Shown here piece by piece: positions 9,858 through 18,731 of a stretch of DNA of 64,000 bases. Numbering within the stretch: the stretch's first letter is position 1; every line of letters starts with the position of its first letter. The notes beneath the pieces were generated by a model. It searched no databases and had not been told where the DNA came from. It saw only the letters and a list, made by a program, of their open reading frames with translations. Made by a program: the position numbers and the translations under genes. The stretch is from Phytobacter diazotrophicus (GTDB lineage: Bacteria > Pseudomonadota > Gammaproteobacteria > Enterobacterales > Enterobacteriaceae), in the NCBI GenBank assembly GCA_004346725.1, contig SMDE01000020.1, positions 1-64,000 of the forward strand. The letters run 5' to 3'.

Positions 9858-10862
9858 ATGCCAGATAACCGCAAAAACATGACAATTTCACTGCCCCACG
9901 AACATCAACACCTGGTCGTCGCTCTCGCTTATGACGGTTTATGTACTTTTGAGTTTGGCGTCGCCGTGGAAATTTTTGGTCTGCCACGCCCCGAACTGGG
10001 CAAGAACTGGTATCGCTTCGCCGTTGCGGCGGTGGATGAAGGGGAACTGCGTGCGACCGGCGGTATCCGCATTGTGACCGAAGGCGGCGTGGAACTGCTC
10101 GAACAGGCCGATACAATCATTGTTCCAGGCTGGCGCGGCGCGCAAATGCCGGTACCGGAGACGCTTTGCCAGGCACTTCGCCAGGCCCATCAGCGCGGAT
10201 GCCGGATAATGTCTATTTGCTCCGGGGTCTTCGTGCTTGCCGCGGCCGGGCTCCTCAACGGACGAAAAGCGACAACCCACTGGCGCTACACTGATCTGCT
10301 GCGTCAGCGCTATCCGGCAATCGAGGTGCTGGAAGATGCGCTCTACTATGATGAGGGCCGCGTGATGACCTCTGCGGGTAGCGCGGCAGGCATCGATCTG
10401 TGTCTGCATGTTGTCCGCACCGATTTCGGTCGCGACATCGCCAATAATGTTGCCCAGCGTCTGGTGGTTCAGCCCCACCGCGACGGGACACAGACGCAAA
10501 AAGTGACGGCACCGGTGGCCCGTTCGCGGGAGAGCCAGTCGCTGGGTAAACTGTTTGATTTTGTGCACCAGCAACTCGCCGCAAGCCATACCGTTGAGTC
10601 GCTGGCCCGTCATGTCGGCATGAGCCCGCGCACGTTTTTACGCCGGTTTGCGGAATCCACTGGCACTACACCCGCCCGCTGGATTTTGCAGGCCCGTCTG
10701 CGGCGGGCCGAAGAGTTGCTAACCCAGTCACGAATGAATATCGACGTGATTGCCGAACAAATCGGTTTTAGCAATGGTGCCGCCCTGCGCCATCATTTTC
10801 AGCAACATTACGCACTCACCCCAGGACAATTTCGCAAAAAATTTACGCTGGTGAATAAATAG
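9858..10862 (+). CDS. ftrA: GlxA-family regulator FtrA
   Basis: A 334-aa regulator with an N-terminal DJ-1/PfpI-like domain (about 20-190, nucleophile-elbow segment SICSGVFVLAAAGLL) and a C-terminal AraC-type double helix-turn-helix (about 230-330, MSPRTFLRRFAESTG...IGFSNGAALRHHF). I recognise it as the enterobacterial FtrA type. No strong ribosome-binding site is seen, and an internal ATG at 9879 is an alternative start. The divergent rhodanese is the likely target. Confidence 0.8.
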   Translation: MPDNRKNMTISLPHEHQHLVVALAYDGLCTFEFGVAVEIFGLPRPELGKNWYRFAVAAVDEGELRATGGIRIVTEGGVELLEQADTIIVPGWRGAQMPVPETLCQALRQAHQRGCRIMSICSGVFVLAAAGLLNGRKATTHWRYTDLLRQRYPAIEVLEDALYYDEGRVMTSAGSAAGIDLCLHVVRTDFGRDIANNVAQRLVVQPHRDGTQTQKVTAPVARSRESQSLGKLFDFVHQQLAASHTVESLARHVGMSPRTFLRRFAESTGTTPARWILQARLRRAEELLTQSRMNIDVIAEQIGFSNGAALRHHFQQHYALTPGQFRKKFTLVNK

Positions 10863-10869
10863 TTCACAT

Positions 10870-10904
10870 AATTAAGCTATTGTTTAGATTCAATGAGGTA
10901 GTAT
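10870..10904 (+). promoter_or_regulatory. PhoP box and promoter of mgtS
   Basis: A half-site TGTTTA at 10881-10886 is preceded after five bases by a weak copy (AATTAA, 10870-10875) and followed after 12 bp by a -10 TAGTAT at 10899-10904. This is the standard PhoP-box architecture for low-Mg2+ genes. The weak upstream half makes the call less certain than at mgrR. Confidence 0.55.
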
Positions 10905-10971
10905 TCCATTCAACGCGGCAAATAACGAAAGGTAAGTGAGGTTAGTATTATTCGATAAAAGGAGAGTAACC

Positions 10972-11067
10972 ATGTTAGGAAATATGCATGTTTTTATTGC
11001 AGTGCTGGGAATCATTTTATTTTCTGGTTTTCTTGCTGCTTATTTTAGCCATAAATGGGACGACTAA
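10972..11067 (+). CDS. mgtS: Small membrane protein MgtS
   Basis: A 31-aa protein too short for routine ORF calling, virtually identical to E. coli MgtS (former YneM): MLGNMHVFIAVLGIILFSGF then an AAYFSHKWDD tail. It is one hydrophobic helix in the inner membrane. In E. coli it stabilises the Mg2+ importer MgtA and acts on PitA to raise cellular Mg2+. AAGGAGAG lies upstream. It has its own PhoP-type promoter and a strong terminator. Confidence 0.95.
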   Translation: MLGNMHVFIAVLGIILFSGFLAAYFSHKWDD

Positions 11068-11094
11068 TGAACGGAGATAATCCCCCACTAAACA

Positions 11095-11134
11095 GGCCCC
11101 TCGCGCCGATACGCCGCGAGGGGCCTTCTTTTTT
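11095..11134 (+). terminator. mgtS terminator
   Basis: An 11-bp GC stem (11095-11105 with 11115-11125) is followed by TTC and six T. It closes the mgtS transcript and faces the mgrR terminator 14 bp away. Confidence 0.9.
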
Positions 11135-11148
11135 GCCGTAATGCAGGC

Positions 11149-11246
11149 AAAAAAAACCGCCAGTTCACACTGACGGTAAAATGCTTGCATGGATAGATTT
11201 GTGTTTTGGTCTATACGCTACCCTGTAGCCACAGGATTAACGGATC
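11149..11246 (-). ncRNA. mgrR: PhoPQ-regulated sRNA MgrR
   Basis: A minus-strand transcript is inferred from a well-formed PhoP box and -10 upstream, a start near 11246 (GATCCG) and a stem (11157-11162 with 11171-11176) followed by eight T ending at 11149. The predicted length is 98 nt, equal to what I recall for E. coli MgrR, and it lies beside mgtS as in E. coli. MgrR is an Hfq-binding RNA that represses eptB (LPS modification) and ygdQ. The primary sequence in the middle is not conserved enough for me to prove identity. Confidence 0.82.
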
Positions 11247-11252
11247 ACGTTT

Positions 11253-11287
11253 AATCTACCCACCGTTTCCTAAATAAAGACTAAACA
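11253..11287 (-). promoter_or_regulatory. PhoP box and promoter of mgrR
   Basis: Read on the minus strand: TGTTTA (11287-11282), a 5-bp spacer, TATTTA (11276-11271), a 12-bp spacer, then -10 TAGATT (11258-11253). The spacing matches canonical PhoP-activated promoters exactly and sets the sRNA start near 11246. Confidence 0.85.
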
Positions 11288-11356
11288 ATGGCAAACTAAG
11301 CCCCGGAATCACATTTGTCATGGCCTTAATGTGACGCCACGCAAAATAGTGGGCCT

Positions 11357-11554
11357 TTATTTCCCTTTCATTACCAGACTCGCCGCCTGCGTAAAAATGG
11401 CATCCTCCACCCCGTCGCCCCTGTTTCTGCCCTGACGCTCTATCTCTTCAATGATATTGTCCCGATTAATAACCTTACCGCCCGAAATCAGCCCAATAAC
11501 GGCGGCCCCAATGGCTAATCCAATGAGTCCCGTACGCTCGTCATTGAATTTCAT
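11357..11554 (-). CDS. Small glycine-zipper membrane protein
   Basis: A 65-aa protein with one short Gly/Ala-rich hydrophobic helix (GLIGLAIGAAVIGLISGG, about 9-26) and a charged C-terminal half. An AGAGG site sits seven bases before the ATG, supporting translation. I do not recognise the family and no function is assigned. It is monocistronic. Confidence 0.65.
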   Translation of the reverse strand: MKFNDERTGLIGLAIGAAVIGLISGGKVINRDNIIEEIERQGRNRGDGVEDAIFTQAASLVMKGK

Positions 11555-12149
11555 ACCGTTTCCTCTCTGTACGACCTCTTTGTTGGGTCAGGAAAAATTT
11601 AGCATAGGGTTTACAGGCCGCCATTCATCGAGGCTAAAAAGCGATAAAAATCTTACTGAATGCAGGGTTTTTAGATGAGACGAAACGGTATTGCGTATCC
11701 TGATAATAGAGCCGAGAGACATTAATTCGGGCTAATCAACTGATTTTTCAGTACGCAAAAATGCCATGTCGGCAGGATGGCGCTTCGTGACTCTCTCTGA
11801 CCCGCAGGCCAAAAAAAATGTAACGAAACCTGACATTCTGCGACTAAAAGGTGAGTGGTAAGCGCGTTATGCAACGTACCCATTGTTTTCTTGTGACGCC
11901 GTTCTGTCCCCCAACGGGCCGCAATTGCTCAACCTCCGTGCGCAATAAAACAAGCATCGTCTGGTTGCAGATCATGACAGGTAAAAGTGCAATTTTTGAT
12001 AAGCGAGGCTGGTGTCATTTTTAACGGAACATAAGAGTAAAAATACGCAGGCAAGAAGACGATAAACAGAGAGGGGTATAAGAGAGGATAAAATTTACAC
12101 CCCGGCCTTCGCCAGGGCGTTTATTATGCAGCTAATCTTGCATTATTAT
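11555..12149. other. Intergenic region, no gene seen
   Basis: Both strands are broken by stops and no ORF with a credible ribosome-binding site was found. I see no clear promoter, RNA gene or repeat, though an unrecognised sRNA cannot be excluded. Confidence 0.5.
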
Positions 12150-12317
12150 TCAGTGCCACTTCAGCCCATAATGTTCGCGGACGACCTTTTCCAGTGCGAC
12201 GCGATCAACGGTTACTGCCGCCCGTTCTTCAGGAATGGCCAGCCGATATTCGCAGCCGGGGATAATGGTAGTTAGCCGATGCAATCTTTTTTTATAACGG
12301 ATCCATTTCATATTCAT
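12150..12317 (-). CDS. Small basic protein, 55 aa
   Basis: A short ORF starting MNMKWIRYKKRLHRL and ending VVREHYGLKWH. It is Arg/Lys-rich and has no membrane helix. The upstream GAGGTAGGGG provides a ribosome-binding site for either the ATG at 12317 or the one at 12311. Length and codon use are plausible for a real small protein, but I do not recognise it. The 12318-12672 stretch to its right shows no gene and is AT-rich. Confidence 0.5.
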   Translation of the reverse strand: MNMKWIRYKKRLHRLTTIIPGCEYRLAIPEERAAVTVDRVALEKVVREHYGLKWH

Positions 12318-12672
12318 CCCCTACCTCTACAGCGCAATTCATTCTTGCTTTATTTTATTGTAGTCAGGGTAAACCTTGAGCGTAATGATAAAGATCATCT
12401 ATTTATTTTGTTTTATGAAAAAAACTAACGGGATACAGATTGTAGTGGCACAAATGTTAACACAATACGTCTGGATTTGCGTATCTGATATACAAGCAAA
12501 CGTACAAAAGATATTCAGCCGCCCTTCATATGAAAGTTGCATTTAAAATAAATAACATTTTTGCGCAAACACGCGGCTATTTTACCAGCCTGTTTAAGAA
12601 ATACGCTCCGACGCGCAGTATCCCGCTTAAAAATAACCCACGGGATATCTCTTTTAGCAGCAAAACGTTCTG

Positions 12673-13059
12673 TCAGACGACGGACTCTTCTTCATGTCGC
12701 TGTTTGTCATACTCTTTTTGCGCAGCCTCCAGAGTCGGACCATGTTCCAGCGCCCAGTGGTAAAGCGCCTCGAAAGGTTCACGCAGCGAATGTCCTAAAG
12801 GGGTAATACTGTATTCCACCCCAACCGGCATGGTGGGCAGCACTTTTCGGTATATCAAACCGTTGCGTTCAAGGCGCTTGAGAGCATCAGCAAGCGCCTT
12901 GTGGGTAATGCCATCCAGGCGGCGGCGGATCTCATTGAAGCGCGAAGGTTCCGTGCACAGTACGGTCAGGATCAGAATCGACCATTTGTTGGTGATGTGC
13001 TCAAGCACCGGACGCGTTTTTCCTACTTCTCTCAGGCTGTTGCAATCAATTTTTGTCAT
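12673..13059 (-). CDS. HxlR-family regulator
   Basis: A 128-aa winged-helix regulator of the HxlR/DUF24 type: C-x(10-20)-RPVLEHITNKWSILIL, RFNEIRRRLDGITHKALADALKRLERNGL and the YSITPLGHSL wing. The N-terminal Cys (MTKIDC) is the position that senses quinones or aldehydes in studied members. It is divergent from an SDR oxidoreductase 96 bp away, a common regulator-target arrangement. The start at 13059 is preferred over an 11-residue upstream extension. Confidence 0.88.
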   Translation of the reverse strand: MTKIDCNSLREVGKTRPVLEHITNKWSILILTVLCTEPSRFNEIRRRLDGITHKALADALKRLERNGLIYRKVLPTMPVGVEYSITPLGHSLREPFEALYHWALEHGPTLEAAQKEYDKQRHEEESVV

Positions 13060-13155
13060 GTCGGTATATCCATTGATATCTGGTATAAACAAAGTGCGTA
13101 ATTGATACTAAATATAAAACTTATATCATCTGTTTTCCACTCACTGAGGAGAGCA

Positions 13156-13890
13156 ATGATGAACAGACTCAATAATAAAGTGTCCGTCGTACTGGGCGGA
13201 GCCAAAGGCATCGGTCTGGCGATTAGCCAACGTTTCGCCCACGAAGGTGCCGCCACCTGGTTTACGTCTCGTCGGGATGAAGAGTTGCAGGCCGCCGCTG
13301 CCACCATCGGAAACAATGCCCTGCCATTGCGCGCCGATGTCAGCCAGCAAAGCGAGCTCATCCGAATTATGGAAAAAGTGCAGGCCGAATCCGGTCATAT
13401 TGACGTGCTGGTGATTAACGCCGGTATGTCGGAACATGCGACGCTGGAACAGATTTCCGCCGATCATTTTGAGCAGATTTTTGGGCTGAATGTCCGCTCT
13501 CCGGTGTTTGCGTTGCAGGCGGCCCTGCCCCTGCTGAAACCCGGCGCCAGCGTGGTGTTAATTGGTTCGATAGCCGACGTTATTGGCTCGGAAGGTTATG
13601 GGGTCTACAGCGCCAGCAAAGCCGCACTGCGCTCTTTTGCACGTACCTGGACACGTGAACTCGCCCCTCGCGGTATTCGGGTGAATGTCGTCGCACCCGG
13701 TCCGGTGGATACGGAGATGATGGCCGCCGCATCGGAGGCGTTCCGTCAGGGGATCATTAGCGCCATTCCGTTAGGCAGAATGGGCACGCCGGAGGAAATT
13801 GCCAGCGCCGCGCTGTTCCTTGCCAGTGATGACAGTCGCTATATCGCCGGTGCGGAAATTTGCGTCGATGGCGGGCTGACCCAGGTGTAA
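13156..13890 (+). CDS. SDR-family oxidoreductase
   Basis: A 244-aa classical short-chain dehydrogenase/reductase with NAD(P) loop GGAKGIG, NAG at strand 4, catalytic Ser in GSIAD, YSASK and a PGPVDT segment. The GG in place of the usual TG at the loop start is a minor variation. An ideal GAGGAG site precedes the ATG at 13156. Likely controlled by the divergent HxlR regulator and possibly active on reactive carbonyls; the substrate is unknown. Confidence 0.88.
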   Translation: MMNRLNNKVSVVLGGAKGIGLAISQRFAHEGAATWFTSRRDEELQAAAATIGNNALPLRADVSQQSELIRIMEKVQAESGHIDVLVINAGMSEHATLEQISADHFEQIFGLNVRSPVFALQAALPLLKPGASVVLIGSIADVIGSEGYGVYSASKAALRSFARTWTRELAPRGIRVNVVAPGPVDTEMMAAASEAFRQGIISAIPLGRMGTPEEIASAALFLASDDSRYIAGAEICVDGGLTQV

Positions 13891-13909
13891 TAAAGACCGT
13901 GCTGTAAAG

Positions 13910-13928
13910 AGGCCGCTATGCGGCCTTT
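13910..13928 (+). terminator. Terminator after the SDR gene
   Basis: A 7-bp GC stem (13910-13916 with 13920-13926) is followed by a short T run. Bases 13929-14111 hold nothing else that I can support. Confidence 0.6.
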
Positions 13929-14111
13929 AATCAAACCCTTTTATGTTCTGGAAAATAAAGGGGTAAAAATTGCCTTTATTGGCGAGCTTGTTCATGTCGC
14001 TGCGGTGCAATTTCCACAGCCCAGTGTCACGATCATCTAGTATCCACATCGCCAAAGCAGCGGCCCGTTCTGGCGATGAAACACGTCGCGACTGGCCGCC
14101 TGTGCAATATA

Positions 14112-14660
14112 TTAGTGTAATTCAGAGAGAATTCTGTCCGGCGATACGCTGCCCAGGAAAGTATGGGCGGAGCTATCGAGCACAACCATCGCGGGCGTTA
14201 CCTCTACGCCCAGCCGGTCTGCAAGTGCAGATTGTTGAATGATCAGATTTTTACATTTTTCCGTGCTGTCATTTGCCGGTAAAAATCCCGCCATCGCATT
14301 TTGCAGGCTTTTCGGACGATCTGACGCACACCATACTCTGGCCATATCTTCGATAACCGAATCTTTTATTGATGACGGAACCACTGTCAGAAATGACATG
14401 GTCAAACCTGCATCCGTATATTTCTTTATATTTTTGACGACGAAGCTGCAATAGACGCACTGATTATCTACAAAGACTAACAACTTGTGTTTTTCCGGAC
14501 TGGCCTGAAAGGTAATAGGTTCAAGCGCAGGTAAAGAGTGTGAGATATCTTCATAGGCCATCTGCGGCGTGGTATCAGTGGCGGGGACAGACGACGCCAG
14601 CGCTGCAGAACTGGCTGAAATCATAAAAACTGCACTTAATGCTTTAAGAAAACCCCTCAT
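14112..14660 (-). CDS. Periplasmic DsbC/G-like thiol protein
   Basis: A 182-aa protein with a signal peptide (about 1-22, ASSAALA|S) and a thioredoxin fold: CVYC active site in LLVFVDNQCVYCSFV and a cis-Pro loop VTPAMVVLD. Extra Cys occur at WCAS and EKCK. It lacks the N-terminal dimerisation domain of DsbC/DsbG, so it is probably a monomeric oxidoreductase. No Dsb partner is near, and its client is unknown. Confidence 0.8.
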   Translation of the reverse strand: MRGFLKALSAVFMISASSAALASSVPATDTTPQMAYEDISHSLPALEPITFQASPEKHKLLVFVDNQCVYCSFVVKNIKKYTDAGLTMSFLTVVPSSIKDSVIEDMARVWCASDRPKSLQNAMAGFLPANDSTEKCKNLIIQQSALADRLGVEVTPAMVVLDSSAHTFLGSVSPDRILSELH

Positions 14661-14939
14661 TCCCTTTTTCCTTCCTGTTTTGGTGTCGGATTAACGCTAC
14701 TGTGACGGTGCCAGTAAACGCCTTATCCATTATTTTTTCAGCATTTTATTGCATTACTGTGTGTCGTTTCGTTTAAGCAGGTCATCCCCGCAAGTCCGAA
14801 CAGTGAAGCTGCGACATCACCTGTCACCGCACTGGTGCATCCAGAACGTCCTGAATAACGACCATTATCGTCATTTAAGACATTCCTTTCTTCCTTATGA
14901 TTCTTCCATCGAATCAATGGTGACTGAAAGGAACCTGCT

Positions 14940-15755
14940 ATGAACATCGCTACACACCCCAGTAAAGGCACAGCCGTGATCACCGGTGCATCAACCGGCA
15001 TCGGTGCTATTTACGCCAATCGCCTGGCACGCATGGGTTACGACCTGGTTATTGTTGCCCGCAATCACAACCGCCTGAATCAGATGGCAAGCCATATCAC
15101 CGCCGATACGGCCAGCAATGTTGAGGTGGTGGCGGCCGATCTTGGCGATGCCGAACAACTTAACGCCCTCGAGAAAAAACTACGCGACGATGCCAGCATC
15201 ACTTTACTGGTCAACAATGCGGGCACGGGCACACACACGCCGCTGTTATCCAGCGATGTCGACCAGATGCAAGCGATGATTAACCTGAACGTGGTTGCGC
15301 TGACTCGCCTGACATATGCCGTTGTTCCCGGATTCGTCGCGCGTGGCAACGGCGCCATCATCAACATCTCTTCCATCGTCAGCATCGCACCGGAATTGTT
15401 AAACGGTGTTTACGGCGGAACAAAAGCGTTTGTGCTGGCCTTTAGTCACTCCTTGCACCACGAGCTGGCCGACAAAGGGATACAGATTCAGGCCGTATTA
15501 CCAGGCGCAACGGCAACGCCGTTCTGGGATAACGGCGGACTCCCGCTGGAGCAGCTCGATAAAGCGATAGTTATGAGCCCTTATGACCTGGTGGATGCCG
15601 CGCTGACAGGCTTTTTGCGCGGTGAACTTGTCACCATCCCTTCTTTGCACAACGAAGCAGAATGGCTGGCGATGGAAAACAGCCGCAAGGCCATGATCCA
15701 ACATCTTTCGAGCAATACCCCGGCTGAACGCTACCGCGACAGCGCTGGCCGCTAA
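14940..15755 (+). CDS. SDR-family oxidoreductase
   Basis: A 271-aa SDR related to the DltE/YqjQ-type group: ITGASTGIG loop, DLGD, NNAGTG, Ser in NISSIVS, YGGTK and PGATAT. It is the first gene of a plus-strand cluster with a second SDR and an MFS permease. The gap to the next gene is only 22 bp. An AAGGAACC-type site precedes the ATG. Confidence 0.87.
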   Translation: MNIATHPSKGTAVITGASTGIGAIYANRLARMGYDLVIVARNHNRLNQMASHITADTASNVEVVAADLGDAEQLNALEKKLRDDASITLLVNNAGTGTHTPLLSSDVDQMQAMINLNVVALTRLTYAVVPGFVARGNGAIINISSIVSIAPELLNGVYGGTKAFVLAFSHSLHHELADKGIQIQAVLPGATATPFWDNGGLPLEQLDKAIVMSPYDLVDAALTGFLRGELVTIPSLHNEAEWLAMENSRKAMIQHLSSNTPAERYRDSAGR

Positions 15756-15777
15756 CCCTTTATCCAACAGGAATGAC

Positions 15778-16542
15778 ATGATGAAACTCACCGGAAACAC
15801 TCTTTTTATTACGGGCGGCACCTCAGGCATTGGTCGCGCCATCGCCGAAAAATTTCACCAGCTTGGCAATCAGGTGATCATCTCTGGTCGTCGTAAGGCG
15901 CTACTGGAGAGCGTGACTGCCGCCAATCCGGGTATGGATTACGTGGTCCTCGATGTCACCAGTGCTTCAGATATTAAAAACGCGGCACAGGAAGTACTGT
16001 CTCGCTATCCGGCGCTGAACGTAGTGATAAATAACGCAGGGATTATGCCGTTTGATAATCCCGCCGCGGAACTGGATGACGAGATGGCCACCACGCTGCT
16101 GGATACCAATCTGCTGGGCACCGTTCGGGTGAGCGCCGCGTTTGTTGAGCATCTGAAACAGCAAGATGATGCGGTACTGATCAATAACAGTTCCATACTG
16201 GCCTTTTTGCCCCTGGTCACTAACGCGCTCTATTCCGCAACCAAAGCCGCGATCCACTCTTATACCCTTTCCCAGCGCTTTTTGCTCCGCGACGCGGGAG
16301 TGAGCGTGATAGAGATTGCGCCGCCGTGGGTGGACACCGATCTGATCTACAAAAGTGGCGATGCACGGGCGATGCCCTTAGCAGACTTTATCGAACAGAC
16401 CTTCGAGAAACTGGCTACGGATAACCCCGAAGCCATTGTCGATAGCGTGCTCCCTGCCCGCGCCAACCCCGGTGCGAATGAACACGCAATGGTGAACGCG
16501 TTTAATCAGGCGATGGTTGAAAACCCAATCCCGGTTGCGTGA
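15778..16542 (+). CDS. SDR-family oxidoreductase (DltE-like)
   Basis: A 254-aa SDR: ITGGTSGIG, NNAGIM, NNSS, YSATK and a PPWVDTDL loop. The late segment VDSVLPARANPGANEHAMVN is typical of DltE-like enzymes. GGAA precedes two tandem ATG codons. It probably acts with the preceding SDR on related substrates; the substrate is not evident. Confidence 0.86.
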   Translation: MMKLTGNTLFITGGTSGIGRAIAEKFHQLGNQVIISGRRKALLESVTAANPGMDYVVLDVTSASDIKNAAQEVLSRYPALNVVINNAGIMPFDNPAAELDDEMATTLLDTNLLGTVRVSAAFVEHLKQQDDAVLINNSSILAFLPLVTNALYSATKAAIHSYTLSQRFLLRDAGVSVIEIAPPWVDTDLIYKSGDARAMPLADFIEQTFEKLATDNPEAIVDSVLPARANPGANEHAMVNAFNQAMVENPIPVA

Positions 16543-16580
16543 TCGGATGTCGGGCAGGCAACTGCCCTTTGCTGGAGTTT

Positions 16581-17783
16581 ATGATGCAAAACCACATTTC
16601 CACGCCGCAACGCCGCGCGCTCTGGGCGCTGAGTATTGCTTATTTTATTCAGGCAACAGGTTCCCTTTCCGTTGCCGGTAGCCTGGCGCCCATATCCCAT
16701 GAATGGGGACTCAGCGATGCGCAAAGCGCCCGTTTGCTCTCTATTTTCGGCCTGACGTTTGCCCTGGGTGCGCCGCTGGCGCAAGTGATGTTTGGCACGA
16801 TGATGCGCAGAACCCAGGTCCTGGCAGGCATGCTGGTGTTCGCGCTGGGGGCCGCTATTTTTGCCATTGCGCCGAATTACGCATTGCTGGTCATATCGCG
16901 TATTGTGATGGGGCTGGGGGCGTCGCTGATAGGTCCGGTGCTGGTGGCGTTGGGCGCTGAGTTAGTGTCCCCCAGGGAGCGTGGCAGCGCCATTGCCATG
17001 ATTTTGCTGGGCGTGTCGATGGCAAGTATGGTGGGTATTCCGCTGGCCGCGTGGATAGCCGATGCCTGGGGGGCGCGGTGCTTGTTTACCCTTGTCGCGC
17101 TGGTAAGTCTGATAACCGCTACAGGTGTGTGGCTGCTGGTGCCGAATGAGGTTAAAGGCGTCGATATCCGTTTGCGCCATGTCGGCCAGGTGCTGACCGA
17201 CGGTAAATCGCTGTCCGCGTTTTTGGTGGTCTTTTTTATCACCTCCGGGGTATACGATATGTATGCGTTTATCTCGCCGATGATCCGCGACCGCTGGCAC
17301 GGTGCGGCCACCGATGTCTCTATCGCGTTAACGGTTATTGGCGTGGCGGGCATACTGGGCAACCTTTTTGTCAGTCGTGCTGCACGCGTTTACAGTGCGG
17401 AGCGTTTACTGATCATCGGTATGACCTTGCTGGTCGCAGATATGCTGCTGATAACGCTGCTACCCGCTCAACTGGCGTGGTTGTTTATCCTGCTGGTGGT
17501 GTGGGCCTTTTCAACGGACCTGCTATGGCCAACGCAGCAGCGGCGCATCGTGGAAATCTCCTCAGCAGAAACGCGGGGGATTTCGCTGGCTTTAACCAGC
17601 GCCTTTATGTTCTGCGGTATTGGTTTTGGCTCAGCGGTCGCGTCCTGGCTTTATCCTCTGAGCGGTTTTTACGGTGTGATGATAAGCTCGATGCTGTTTT
17701 TGTTGCTGGCATTGGCCAGCCTGGGTATATCGGAGCGGCTACGCGCCCGTTCTGCGCAATGGGTAAATGTTGAATTGCCATAA
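16581..17783 (+). CDS. MFS transporter, AraJ/DHA1-like
   Basis: A 400-aa, twelve-segment permease of the DHA1/AraJ type (N-terminus SIAYFIQATGSLSVAGSLAP, central DR-containing loop). The ATG at 16581 has GGAG four bases upstream and replaces an upstream start inside the preceding gene's end. It follows the SDR by 38 bp, likely in the same operon. It probably exports the substrate or product of the SDR pair. Confidence 0.83.
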   Translation: MMQNHISTPQRRALWALSIAYFIQATGSLSVAGSLAPISHEWGLSDAQSARLLSIFGLTFALGAPLAQVMFGTMMRRTQVLAGMLVFALGAAIFAIAPNYALLVISRIVMGLGASLIGPVLVALGAELVSPRERGSAIAMILLGVSMASMVGIPLAAWIADAWGARCLFTLVALVSLITATGVWLLVPNEVKGVDIRLRHVGQVLTDGKSLSAFLVVFFITSGVYDMYAFISPMIRDRWHGAATDVSIALTVIGVAGILGNLFVSRAARVYSAERLLIIGMTLLVADMLLITLLPAQLAWLFILLVVWAFSTDLLWPTQQRRIVEISSAETRGISLALTSAFMFCGIGFGSAVASWLYPLSGFYGVMISSMLFLLLALASLGISERLRARSAQWVNVELP

Positions 17784-17793
17784 AGAGGTTGCG

Positions 17794-18729
17794 ATGCACC
17801 GGATAGGATTGATTATTTCTGACCACTTTCAGATGCTGGCATTGTCGACGCTGACGGTATTTGAGTTTGCCAACTTCGTGGCTGAAAATCCTTTTTACCA
17901 GTTGACGGTCTATTCCGAATCCGGTGGCAAGGTGCGTTCCTCCTCTGGTATTGGCGTGGATTCCGAACAGTTGAGCGACGAAACCCTGGTTGATTCCTGG
18001 CTGGTGGCGGGGGTGCTTTCCCCGGTAGAGGAGCCCGCAAGCCCGGCGGTGATCCATTTTCTGCAAACCTCTGCCCGAAAAGCACGCCGTATCGCGGGCA
18101 TCTGCACCGGCGCCTTTGTGCTGGCACAGGCCGGGCTTCTGGCGCGAAAACGGGCCACCACGCACTGGGCGCACTCCCGCAGTTTCACCACGCTGCATCC
18201 CGGCGTTCAGCTTGAAGATGACCGTATCTTTATTATCGATGACACCATCTGGACTTCGGCAGGGATGACCGCCGGGCTGGATATGGCGCTCGGTATGGTG
18301 GAAAAAGATCTTGGCGCAGAGATTGCCCGTATTGTGGCGCATCGCCTGGTCATGAATCAGCGTCGTTCAGGCGGCCAGACACAGCATTCCGAAATGCTGG
18401 CGCTGGCGCCTCGCTCAGATCGCCTGCAAAGCGCGCTCGAATATGCCCGCAACAACCTGCATAAAACGCTGACGGTGGAACTGCTGGCCGATGCCGTGCA
18501 TGTCAGCGCCCGCCAGCTCAGCCGCCTGTTTCGTCAGGAAACGGGGAAATCTCCGGCGAAAGCTATCGAAGGATTACGGCTGGAAGCGGCAAGATTGATG
18601 ATTGAACAAAGCCGCCTCTCCCTGGATACCATTGCCCGTGAAGCCGGTTTTCGCGACCGGCGTCATATGCGGGAGGTTTTTATTCGCGGCTATGGTATTC
18701 CGCCGCAGTCACTCCGTACGGGCAGGTAG
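17794..18729 (+). CDS. GlxA-family transcriptional regulator
   Basis: A 311-aa protein with a DJ-1/PfpI domain (about 1-185; AGICTGAFVLAQAGLL elbow) and an AraC-type DNA-binding domain (about 210-310; VSARQLSRLFRQETGKSPAK). It is the last gene of the SDR-SDR-MFS cluster, 10 bp after the permease with AGAGG before the ATG, so it probably regulates its own operon. It resembles ftrA in layout but not closely in sequence. Confidence 0.85.
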   Translation: MHRIGLIISDHFQMLALSTLTVFEFANFVAENPFYQLTVYSESGGKVRSSSGIGVDSEQLSDETLVDSWLVAGVLSPVEEPASPAVIHFLQTSARKARRIAGICTGAFVLAQAGLLARKRATTHWAHSRSFTTLHPGVQLEDDRIFIIDDTIWTSAGMTAGLDMALGMVEKDLGAEIARIVAHRLVMNQRRSGGQTQHSEMLALAPRSDRLQSALEYARNNLHKTLTVELLADAVHVSARQLSRLFRQETGKSPAKAIEGLRLEAARLMIEQSRLSLDTIAREAGFRDRRHMREVFIRGYGIPPQSLRTGR

Positions 18730-18731
18730 TA

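Noticed and set aside
12530..12806. Plus-strand ORFs of 77 and 81 codons
   Set aside because: They run antisense into the end of the HxlR gene and have a composition explained by it; no ribosome-binding site.
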